Below are positions 1 through 7,700 of a stretch of DNA of 21,888 nt, in pieces (position 1 is the stretch's first letter; each line of letters begins with the position of its first letter). The position numbers and the translations under genes are program-made. The notes under the pieces were generated by a model. The model was not told the DNA's origin. It did no database searches and saw only the letters and a program-made list of their open reading frames with translations. This DNA comes from SFDP01 sp051891855. GTDB lineage: Bacteria; Bacillota; Clostridia; Lachnospirales; Lachnospiraceae. The DNA lies in contig JBJFFP010000006.1 of NCBI GenBank assembly GCA_051891855.1, positions 1 to 21,888 on the forward strand, written 5' to 3'.

Positions 1-8
1 AAAGGAGG
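1..8 (+). promoter_or_regulatory. Ribosome binding site of the ferredoxin gene
   Basis: AAAGGAGG is a near-perfect Shine-Dalgarno sequence eight bases before the ATG at 17. It shows that the ferredoxin gene is complete at its 5' end although it starts at the window edge. Confidence 0.9.
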
Positions 9-16
9 ATTTTATT

Positions 17-187
17 ATGGCTTATGTAATTAGTGATGCTTGTATCATGTGTGGTGCTTGTGAACCTCAGTGTCCTGTTTCCTGTATTTCTGCAGGTGAT
101 TCTCAGTATAACATTGATGCCGGTTCCTGCATCGACTGTGGCTCTTGTGCAGGTGTTTGCCCTGTAGGTGCTATTTCCGAGGGTTAA
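17..187 (+). CDS. 2[4Fe-4S] ferredoxin, small clostridial type
   Basis: This 56-residue protein carries low-potential electrons in the cytoplasm, for partners such as pyruvate:ferredoxin oxidoreductase or hydrogenase; the partner here is not known. Two classic cluster-binding motifs are visible: CIMCGACEPQCP near residues 9-20 and CIDCGSCAGVCP near residues 38-49. Each has the C-x2-C-x2-C-x3-C-P pattern, so two [4Fe-4S] clusters are expected. The length matches the roughly 55-residue clostridial ferredoxins. The start is fixed by a strong AAAGGAGG at bases 1-8, eight bases before the ATG. The gene looks monocistronic, because a hairpin and then a bidirectional terminator follow directly. Its promoter lies outside the window. 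Confidence 0.96.
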   Translation: MAYVISDACIMCGACEPQCPVSCISAGDSQYNIDAGSCIDCGSCAGVCPVGAISEG

Positions 188-192
188 GGTTA

Positions 193-214
193 AAGCTTCT
201 ACATATAGAAGCTT
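193..214 (+). other. Perfect hairpin just after the ferredoxin stop codon
   Basis: AAGCTTCT and AGAAGCTT pair perfectly over 8 bp around the loop acatat. No T-run follows (the sequence continues gatgataatata), so it is a poor intrinsic terminator by itself. It may protect the 3' end of this short mRNA or act together with the terminator at 245-274. Confidence 0.5.
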
Positions 215-244
215 GATGATAATATACCGACAGAGATTACAGAG

Positions 245-274
245 AAAAAGCATTCAAAATATTGAATGCTTTTT
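245..274. terminator. Bidirectional intrinsic terminator between convergent genes
   Basis: AAAAAGCATTCAA and TTGAATGCTTTTT form a perfect 13-bp stem around the loop aata. The A/T-flanked stem gives a T-tract on either strand, so it can end the ferredoxin transcript (+) and the 254-571 transcript (-). The stop codon and last few codons of the minus-strand gene lie inside the stem. Confidence 0.85.
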
Positions 275-571
275 TCTTTTGCCTGCAATCTGTTTTTCCC
301 GAATCGTTTCATCCAGTGAACGGAAATGCTCTTCCATTTCTGCCCAGCGTTTGTCCTGAAGCTGTTCGTAATCTCTCAGTTCTTCCTTTATCTGCAGATC
401 ACATTCTCTTACCGTCTCCCGTACCGTCTGTTTAATCAGATTCTTCAGTAAAAGCTGAATTTTTTCTGCTTTTTCATCTACTTCCCTTGTTGATATCTTC
501 TGCTCTGTCTGCTTCAGAGGCAGCAAAACTCCTTTTTCATGATCAAAAAGCATATATCGTTCTTTTTCCAT
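254..571 (-). CDS. Hypothetical protein, charged and helical, 105 aa
   Basis: I do not recognise a named family. The protein begins MEKERYMLFDHEKG and is rich in Glu, Lys, Arg and Gln from about residue 25 to the end, with heptad-like Leu/Ile spacing that predicts long alpha-helices or a coiled coil. There is no signal peptide or membrane segment, so it is probably cytoplasmic. The start at 571 is chosen over an upstream in-frame ATG at 640 because AAAGGAGA lies about six bases before 571 and the upstream ATG falls inside the dnaB terminator. It follows dnaB in the same direction but is separated from it by that terminator. A weak promoter-like pair lies at 596-624. The 3' end overlaps the shared terminator. 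A real but uncharacterised gene is likely. Confidence 0.7.
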   Translation of the reverse strand: MEKERYMLFDHEKGVLLPLKQTEQKISTREVDEKAEKIQLLLKNLIKQTVRETVRECDLQIKEELRDYEQLQDKRWAEMEEHFRSLDETIREKQIAGKRKKHSIF

Positions 572-595
572 GAATTCTCCTTTCCCTATCAGCCT

Positions 596-624
596 ACCAT
601 ATCTTCCCTGTAGAATAATGTAAA
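596..624 (-). promoter_or_regulatory. Possible promoter of the hypothetical gene at 254-571
   Basis: On the minus strand TTTACA (619-624) and TATGGT (596-601) are 17 bases apart. The -35 is good and the -10 is weak. The -35 sits in the T-tract side of the dnaB terminator, so the gene could restart transcription just after dnaB termination. Confidence 0.3.
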
Positions 625-663
625 AAAGGGGCCGGTACAAATTTTGTTTTGTACCAAACCCTC
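622..663 (-). terminator. Intrinsic terminator after dnaB
   Basis: On the minus strand GGTACAAA and TTTGTACC pair around a short loop. The stem extends downward through G-U and GGG/CCC pairs and is followed by TTTTTT. It begins a few bases after the dnaB stop codon and ends the gdpP-rplI-dnaB operon. Confidence 0.8.
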
Positions 664-664
664 T

Positions 665-2008
665 TTAGTAGTCTCTTTCTTTATTGGCAAATTTCGTATA
701 TTCAGGAAGCCATACCAGCTCCACAGTCCCAATCGGGCCGTTTCTTTGCTTACCGATTATAATTTCAGAAATTCCTTTTTTCTCACTGTCCTTATTATAG
801 TAATCATCACGATAAATAAACATTACCACATCTGCATCCTGCTCAATGGCACCGGACTCTCTTAAATCCGACATCATAGGCCTGTGGTCAGGCCTTTGCT
901 CAACCGCCCGGCTAAGCTGAGAAAGGGCAATTACCGGTACATTCAGCTCCCTTGCCAGTTTCTTCAGGGAACGGGAGATTTCCGAAATTTCCTGCTGTCT
1001 GGATTCTGTTCTTCCACTGCCGGTCATCAGCTGAAGATAATCGATAATAATCATTTTGATGTTTTGATCCAGCTTAAATTTACGGCATTTACTTCTCAGC
1101 TCAGAAATACTGATTCCTGCCGTGTCGTCAATAATCAGTCTGGACTTACCGATCACACCTGCACTTTCAATCAGTTTCTCCCACTCTTCCTCGCTTAAGG
1201 TACCATTCCGCAAATTCTGTGCATCCACATTGGATTCCAGGGAAAACATACGATTGACCAGCTGCTCCTTGGACATTTCCAAACTGAAAATGGCCACTGC
1301 TTCATTTAATCTGAAGGCTACATGCTGGGCAATATTCAAGACAAAGGCAGTCTTTCCCATAGAAGGTCTGGCCGCAATAAGAATCAAATCTGCCGGCTGC
1401 ATCCCGGAAGTCTTATAATCTAAATCCAGAAATCCTGTAGCAATGCCGGTTACCCGGCCCCCGCTTTTTGACGCCGCTTCAATTCTCTCCAAAGCATTCA
1501 TTACTACCTGGCGGATGGGAACAAATTCACCGGAGTTACGTTTTTGAACCAGCTCAAATATCCGCTTTTCCGCATCCTCCAGAATGTATTCCATACTTTC
1601 CCTGCCGCTGTAGCATTCATTGGCAATCTCTTCATTCAGGCGAATCATCTTTCTTAAGATTGCCTTTTCCGCTACAATACCGGCATAATATTTAATATTG
1701 GCAGAGGTAGGAACTGCTGTCAGTATATCACGGATAAACTCCAGGCTGCTGACTTCAGGAGGAACATCCTTTTCCTTTAGTCTGTTTTGCAGGGTCACCA
1801 CATCTACCGGCTTTCCCTCTTCATTCAGCTCCACGATAGAGGAAAAAACAATCCCATATTGCTTATGATAAAAATCATCAGCGGTAATTAATTCAGAAGC
1901 TATGATTATGGCTTCACGATCCAGCATCATGGCTCCGATAACCGACTGCTCCGCTTCTATACTGTGAGGCAATACTCTTTTAATCAATGCTTCCTCTAAT
2001 GGTGCCAT
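665..2008 (-). CDS. dnaB: Replicative DNA helicase DnaB
   Basis: This hexameric 5'-3' helicase unwinds DNA at the replication fork and recruits primase. At 447 residues it has the usual family length. The N-terminal primase-interacting domain covers about residues 12-115, with the conserved IEAEQSVIGAMM near the start. The RecA-like motor domain covers about 180-440. The Walker A loop is ARPSMGKT at 213-220 and the Walker B strand MIIIDYLQ contains Asp323. A later stretch, SQLSRAVEQRP followed by LRESGAIEQDAD, matches the conserved helicase motifs with the arginine finger. No intein is visible. The start is supported by GAGAGGAAAAATCAG just before the ATG. It lies 23 bases after rplI and is the last gene of the operon. 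The Bacillus orthologue is named dnaC. Confidence 0.97.
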   Translation of the reverse strand: MAPLEEALIKRVLPHSIEAEQSVIGAMMLDREAIIIASELITADDFYHKQYGIVFSSIVELNEEGKPVDVVTLQNRLKEKDVPPEVSSLEFIRDILTAVPTSANIKYYAGIVAEKAILRKMIRLNEEIANECYSGRESMEYILEDAEKRIFELVQKRNSGEFVPIRQVVMNALERIEAASKSGGRVTGIATGFLDLDYKTSGMQPADLILIAARPSMGKTAFVLNIAQHVAFRLNEAVAIFSLEMSKEQLVNRMFSLESNVDAQNLRNGTLSEEEWEKLIESAGVIGKSRLIIDDTAGISISELRSKCRKFKLDQNIKMIIIDYLQLMTGSGRTESRQQEISEISRSLKKLARELNVPVIALSQLSRAVEQRPDHRPMMSDLRESGAIEQDADVVMFIYRDDYYNKDSEKKGISEIIIGKQRNGPIGTVELVWLPEYTKFANKERDY

Positions 2009-2031
2009 CTGATTTTTCCTCTCCGGTTTTC

Positions 2032-2481
2032 TTAATTCTTTTCCTGTACCTTAACGGTTAAAACACCTGTCACCTTAGGATGAAGCTTAATATTCACCTT
2101 ATACACCCCAAAGCTTTTTATCGCTTCCTCTAATTGGATTTTTTTCTTATCTACCTCTACACCGCACTGCTCCTTAAAAGCAACTGCAATCTCCTTTGTA
2201 GAAACAGAGCCGAAGGTTTTTCCGCATTCACCGGCTTTAATCTTTACGATAACCTCCTTCGTCTCCAATTCCTTAGCCAATTGAGCTGCTGCATCCAGCT
2301 GCTCCTTTGCAATCTTTTCTTCATTATTTTTCTTAAGCTTTAAGTCATTTAAATTCTTTGGAGTGGCTTCTACTCCAAGCTTTTGGGGAAGAATATAGTT
2401 TCTGGCATAGCCGTCATTGGCATTAATAATGTCTCCTTTTTTCCCGAGACTTTTCACGTCTTCTAATAAAATAATCTTCAT
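2032..2481 (-). CDS. rplI: 50S ribosomal protein L9
   Basis: L9 binds 23S rRNA at the base of the L1 stalk and helps maintain reading frame and translation fidelity. The protein is 149 residues, the standard length. The N-terminal rRNA-binding domain (about 1-52) carries the family signature GYARNYILP. A long charged connecting helix follows at about 45-75, then the C-terminal domain, which includes GKTFGSVSTKEI. Its ATG overlaps the gdpP stop codon as ATGA (4-base overlap), and its AAGGAGAAATAGC ribosome binding site lies inside the end of gdpP, so the two are probably translationally coupled. dnaB follows after 23 bases. Confidence 0.97.
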   Translation of the reverse strand: MKIILLEDVKSLGKKGDIINANDGYARNYILPQKLGVEATPKNLNDLKLKKNNEEKIAKEQLDAAAQLAKELETKEVIVKIKAGECGKTFGSVSTKEIAVAFKEQCGVEVDKKKIQLEEAIKSFGVYKVNIKLHPKVTGVLTVKVQEKN

Positions 2482-4526
2482 GCTATTTCTCCTTCTTCCA
2501 GCATCTCATCCAGACAGGCCTTAATCTTCTCAATTCCTTCCTGAAGGCTTGCACCCTCCAGCTGGCAGGCTGCTATGCTTTGATGGCCGCCCCCGCCCAT
2601 TCTCTCCATGACTACCTGTACATTGACTTCATCGATGGACCTGGCACTGATATAGATAGTTCCCTGATACTCCGTCAGAACGAAGCTGGCTTTAATTCCC
2701 TTGATGTTTAAGAGCTCATTAGCTGCCTGAGCACCTACTATGGTAGGACTTTGTAAGCCTTCACTGTTACAGATGGAAATGGCATAATCATTGCGGTAAA
2801 TTTCTGCCTGGCTTACCGCATCTGCCTTTGCCTTGTAATCCTCGGCATTATCTCTGAACAGCTTTCTGACTCTGGTTACATCTGCACCGCACCTTCTTAA
2901 AAATGCCGCTGCCTCAAAGGTTCTCACACCGGTTTTACTGGTAAAATTATTGGTATCAATCATAATTCCGGAATACATACAGTCAGCTTCATCTGCCCGT
3001 ACCTTTACCCCATCATTAATATATTGTAAAATCTCAGATACCATTTCACAGGTGGAGGAAGCATAGGCTTCCACATAGGAAAGAGTGGCATTTTCAATGG
3101 TTTCGGAACCCTGTCTGTGGTGATCCAGAACCACAATAGACTTACATAGCTTCAATAGCTCCGGACATTCAGTAATACTGGGCTTATTCACATCCACCAC
3201 TACCAAGGCCGCATTATTGGCCGCTAGCTCCAGAGCCTGTGTACTGTTTACAATCATATCGTCATCATAGATATCGTTTTCTCTGAATCTGTCTACCAGC
3301 GGCTGAACAGAGGAGGTTGCCTGATTCAGGACAATATGAGCCTTTCGATCCAGACTTTTGGCAATCCGCCAGATTCCTACAGCAGCTCCAAAGCTGTCCA
3401 CATCTGCCATACGATGTCCCATAACGATTACGGTATCCTTTGCAGAAATAATTTCCCTCAGTGCATGTGCCTTTACTCTGGCCTTTACCCGGGTACTCTT
3501 TTCCACCTGCTGGCTTTTTCCTCCATAGTATTGGATACCCTCGGGAGTCTTCACTACTGCCTGATCTCCGCCACGTCCCAGTGCAAGATCGACAGAGGTT
3601 CGGGCAAATTCATAGTTCTGGGCATAGGTCAGACCATCCAGACCAATACCTATACTGATAGTAACTGCCATTTCATTTCCGATATTAACGGTTTTTACCT
3701 CATCCAATAAATCGAATCGGCTGTTCTTAAGCTGTATAACCGCCTCTTTTCGTAATATGACGAAATACTTATCCTTTTCCAGTTTCTTACAAATACCATC
3801 CTGGGCAGCAATATACTTATTAATCTTTCTGTCTATCAGGGCAATCAGCAGTGAGCGTCTTACTTCCTCCACACTTTCCAATGCCTCTTCATAATTATCC
3901 AGATAAATCATCCCTACAGTCAGAGACTGGTTATCATTTTCTCTTAGAGCAATCCTTAAGGCAGTCTCATCGAATAAATACAGGGCAATCAAATATCCAT
4001 CATAACCATCCGGGCTGATTATATCACTGTTTTTGGCCATTTCCCTAAGGGAAATTTTTTTAAGCTTAAGTAAATATTCATTGCCTTCAAAGGAAAGCTG
4101 CGTCTCTCCTTCATCCTCCTGTCCCAAAAGCCTATCCACCATAATCTCAGGAAAAAGGGTCGTCACATTCTTAGAATACCCTTTAGGCTTATGGGTAACC
4201 TGCTCAAAGGCCTCGTTAGTCCAGATAATCCTTCCTTTATCATCCAAAAGGGCGTAGGGAAGCTCCAGCTCCCTGAGAAGCTGGCGCTGAATCTGTCCGT
4301 ACTCCGTAGCAAAACTGACCAACTCCGTCATAACCACAGATTTACTGCTCCAAAACAGATAAAGCATAACAGCAAAATATAAGAGAACAAAACAGGACAG
4401 CAGCAGGCCACCCCGATAATCAAAAATATACACACCCAGATTAACTGCCGCCAGTAAAACTCCCAGATACAGCGCTGCCTGAAGATAGGCTCTGAGCATT
4501 CCTTTTATTTTAATTCTATTTTTCAT
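2478..4526 (-). CDS. gdpP: Cyclic-di-AMP phosphodiesterase GdpP (YybT family)
   Basis: This membrane enzyme hydrolyses cyclic di-AMP to pApA and so affects cell-wall homeostasis, potassium balance and beta-lactam tolerance (family knowledge). Two N-terminal membrane segments lie at about residues 15-55, followed by a PAS domain (ELPYALLDDKGRIIWTNEAF region). A GGDEF domain that has lost its signature comes next, and then the DHH/DHHA1 phosphodiesterase. Metal-binding motifs are intact: GHRMADVD with Asp375 and Asp377, DHH at 468-470, and GGGGHQSIA with His648. The 4526 start is preferred because GGAG lies about five bases before it; an in-frame ATG at 4547 has a weaker site. It is 682 residues long and the first gene of the gdpP-rplI-dnaB operon, a synteny common in Firmicutes. 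Confidence 0.94.
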   Translation of the reverse strand: MKNRIKIKGMLRAYLQAALYLGVLLAAVNLGVYIFDYRGGLLLSCFVLLYFAVMLYLFWSSKSVVMTELVSFATEYGQIQRQLLRELELPYALLDDKGRIIWTNEAFEQVTHKPKGYSKNVTTLFPEIMVDRLLGQEDEGETQLSFEGNEYLLKLKKISLREMAKNSDIISPDGYDGYLIALYLFDETALRIALRENDNQSLTVGMIYLDNYEEALESVEEVRRSLLIALIDRKINKYIAAQDGICKKLEKDKYFVILRKEAVIQLKNSRFDLLDEVKTVNIGNEMAVTISIGIGLDGLTYAQNYEFARTSVDLALGRGGDQAVVKTPEGIQYYGGKSQQVEKSTRVKARVKAHALREIISAKDTVIVMGHRMADVDSFGAAVGIWRIAKSLDRKAHIVLNQATSSVQPLVDRFRENDIYDDDMIVNSTQALELAANNAALVVVDVNKPSITECPELLKLCKSIVVLDHHRQGSETIENATLSYVEAYASSTCEMVSEILQYINDGVKVRADEADCMYSGIMIDTNNFTSKTGVRTFEAAAFLRRCGADVTRVRKLFRDNAEDYKAKADAVSQAEIYRNDYAISICNSEGLQSPTIVGAQAANELLNIKGIKASFVLTEYQGTIYISARSIDEVNVQVVMERMGGGGHQSIAACQLEGASLQEGIEKIKACLDEMLEEGEIA

Positions 4527-4566
4527 TTTTTCTCCATTCCATAGCATTTCCTAATGAGGAACGAGG

Positions 4567-4585
4567 GCAGAAAATCAACTTCTGC
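4567..4585 (-). other. Leader hairpin in the gdpP 5' untranslated region
   Basis: GCAGAA and TTCTGC form a 6-bp inverted repeat with a 7-base loop between the promoter and the gdpP start. It has no T-tract. The role is unknown; it may be an mRNA stability element or be incidental. Confidence 0.3.
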
Positions 4586-4616
4586 TCTGAAAGATTATTT
4601 CTACATACGTGGAGTT

Positions 4617-4645
4617 ATTATAGCACTAAAATTCATGGTTAGCAA
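4617..4645 (-). promoter_or_regulatory. Extended -10 promoter of the gdpP-rplI-dnaB operon
   Basis: On the minus strand TTGCTA (4640-4645) and a perfect TATAAT (4617-4622) are 17 bases apart. TGC directly before TATAAT makes an extended -10. This predicts a start site near 4610 and a leader of about 85 bases. Confidence 0.8.
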
Positions 4646-4698
4646 TCTCTATGGCACTGAAAATGCTTCTGATCATAACAAGCATACAGAGGAATGAG

Positions 4699-4734
4699 AA
4701 AAAGGGAGAATCGGCAATACCAATCTCCCTTTTT
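4699..4734 (-). terminator. Intrinsic terminator after the giant surface protein gene
   Basis: AAAAAGGGAGA (4699-4709) pairs with TCTCCCTTTTT (4724-4734) around a 14-base loop. On the minus strand it lies about 15 bases after the stop codon and ends in a T-run. The stem is symmetric and may work in both directions. Confidence 0.8.
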
Positions 4735-4749
4735 GTCTATCTTTATATA

Positions 4750-7700
4750 TTACTCAATATCCTCAGAGCTTCCATCCCACCTTGAGTGTGTCGAATTTCC
4801 GGACACTGCACCGGCTACATCATTTCCGGACACTGNNNNNNNNNNNNNNNNNNNNNNNNNNNNNNNNNNNNNNNNNNNNNNNNNNNNNNNNNNNNNNNNN
4901 NNNNNNNNNNNNNNNNNNNNNNNNNNNNNNNNNNNATTTCCGGACACTGCACCGGCTACATCATTTCCGGACACTGTTTCATCAATCTCTTCCTCTAACA
5001 ACGCGGAAAAGATCTTCACTGCACCAGATGTTCCTCCTTCTAGAAAGTAAAGCGTGGGAACACCTGCATTTTCCACCGTACTAAAATCCCATAAGGAGCT
5101 GTCCAGCCCGAGGGTGTTCTGATAGAAATCCTTCGTCAGCCCTTCTTGGGTAATGACCTTCATGGAATAGCTTGCGCTGGCTTGACCTGCTCCCTGTACT
5201 TCGTAGCAATTCTCTAATCCATCCATGCTCGTCCTGTTACTCATAAATATAAAGCTGGGATACAGGCTTCCTACCGCAGAGTTTTCCTTCGCCTCACCCA
5301 TGGCCAGGGAATTTTTTATCCACTTGTTTCCATATCCGGAGTTAACTTCTCCAACCAGGCCTCCCCGGTTATAAATAATCCAATTTTCTTGTAACGGCAG
5401 AGTGGATTTCACCGTCATATCGGCAATCACCTGCTCTACCTTGGAATATGAATTTGTAGAGAGATCATGTACAATGCTTCCGATAACTCCTCCCTGCTTA
5501 TGTCCACTTAGGGTGATTTCACCGCTAGCATATACATATGTCACCGAAGAGTCCTCCATACGCCCAATCAGCCCACCTACGTGTATAAGATTTTTTTGCA
5601 CATAAGGGTCAAAGGCAGGACCCACCTCATTCACCACCAGATCTTCTGCCCAAATTTCGGAAATCTTACTTTTTTGGCTTACCTCACCGGCAAGTGCACC
5701 GGTGTAACTTCCACCTGACAGATGAACTGATTCCAATTTTACTTTTTCCACTACTCCGCCACGGATTTGTTTTGCAAGAACACTGGCTCCTTTGGAAAGC
5801 TCATATTTCTCTACTCTTGCATCTTTCAATGTAAGATTTTTTACCTTCCCGGAAAGGGTTTCAAACAAGGGGGCATCATGGACATCTGCAATTACCTGTC
5901 CATTTCCCTCCAGCTCCCCTGCAAAATTTCCAAGGAAGGATTCTGCTGCATGAAGACCATAGACAGAAATATCTGCCATAAGAATGTATTTGCCGTTAGG
6001 ATTAGTCTTAAGCTGCAGCAAATCATTGGCATTGGTAATTCCCACATAGCCATCAGGGACATTTTCCTGAAGCAGCGGGGTACCATAATCTTCCTGTACA
6101 AGTCCACTATTTGGCGGAATAACGCGTATGTTTTTCATCCTTGACAGCGTGGGCATTCCCAGTGAAGGCAGAGTTTGAAGATTCCATATCTGCGTATCAA
6201 AGATATTCTGATAAAATGCACTGCTTTCAAGGGTAGCCTGAGTCTCCTCAGTAATTCCACCGGCCGCCAGATTTCTTCCTCCTGTACTCTCGTTAATATA
6301 GCAATTGGTCACTCCAGTCAAATTTGAGGATTGTATATCCGTCAGATACACAAATTTATCCTTATTATGGATAGGGTCATGAGGAAGTATTCCTCCGGCA
6401 CTTACCACATTCTGAATCACGGAGGCAGTATTTCCCATTCCTCCAATCAGAGCCGAGGTATTGGGGCTGCTCTCACCAATTGGCAGCTCTAAATAGTTTT
6501 CCGAATAAATATCCTTCATTTGTACGCTGCTTACTTTTCCGACAAGACCGCCGACAAATTCCCAATTGGTCTGCAGTTTCTCCGACTTCACATAGATATC
6601 AGAGGTGAAGATATTGGTCATACTGGTTCCTGCGGCTTCTCCCATTAGGGAGCCACTGTTTCCTCCTCCGAGGTTGAGGGTAAGTCCTCGTATTCCTACC
6701 CGGTCATAGGCCGATGATTGATCACTTCCCACAATACCGCTGCCTGCTTTTCCCTGCAGGGTAATTCCATAGAAAAATACATCCGTAACTTTTGCCCCCT
6801 GGGCTGTCTTTGCCAGAAGGTTTGCTCCCCCCTCCGTATTGGCAATAAAGGCATTCTCTACGTGCAGGTTATCTATCTCACCTCTCAAATCCTCAAAAAG
6901 GGGAGCCTGCAAATCAGACAGGGTATATCCCGCCCCATCTAATTTTCCGGTGAATGTTCCGGGAACCAGAACACTCTGCTGTGAGGCCAGACTTATATCT
7001 TTGGTGAGCACAAAAGCACCATCCGGCAAGCGACTCAGCGTCTCTAAGGATTCCACTGTGGAAAGGGGTATAGTAAAGGTTGCTAAGTCTTGTGTATTTT
7101 TGATTACCTTTAATACAGGATAACCCAGTACGGACACGCGACTAAAGTCCCAATCAGATGAACTCAAGCCAAGAGTCCTTGAATAGAACTCCTGATTCCA
7201 CAGCTCCTGTCCAATTACCTCTATTCCTATACCGGAAACAGATATTCCGGTACTTTCTGAGAACACATACACCTTTCCTATTGTGGAAGATGCTCCGGTT
7301 AAAAATTTCTCTGTATCCTCAGGTAAGTTGCCTACAAGAACAACTCCCTCAATTGCGTTTTGCCCCAGATCCTCCTGTAAAAAGCTTGCAGCTTCTCCAC
7401 CTTCCTTCTGTACATCCACCTTCTGCCATATATTCCTCATGGTCGTGTCAAAGGCTTTCAGTAAAAATCCGCTTCCTTTAGCGGAGGCTGCCTGCATACT
7501 GGAATTAATCACCAGTATATTTTCAATATGACTTCCTGTTGAACTTCCTGCCAGCAGTCCTGCCCCTTCAGCTGAGGTAAGATGAACATCCTGTAAAAGC
7601 AGATTGGTTACCCTTGCATTTTCCAAGCTGCCTGCCAATAGTCCTTCCTCCTGTCCCACTCTTGTGGTAAACTGGCTGTCCTGCAGCTTAAGGTTTTTCA

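Noticed and set aside
168..359. 63-residue + strand frame after the ferredoxin
   Set aside because: It starts inside the ferredoxin gene, runs through its terminator and lies opposite the hypothetical gene; no ribosome binding site.
4548..4698. Possible riboswitch, such as a c-di-AMP sensor, in the gdpP leader
   Set aside because: Only one small hairpin is visible; the leader of about 85 bases is too short and I see no conserved ydaO-type core.
4795..4976. Short direct repeats with a gap, resembling a CRISPR array
   Set aside because: The 27-base units are contiguous, have no spacers, and stay in frame as VSGNDVAGA inside a long coding region; no cas genes are present.
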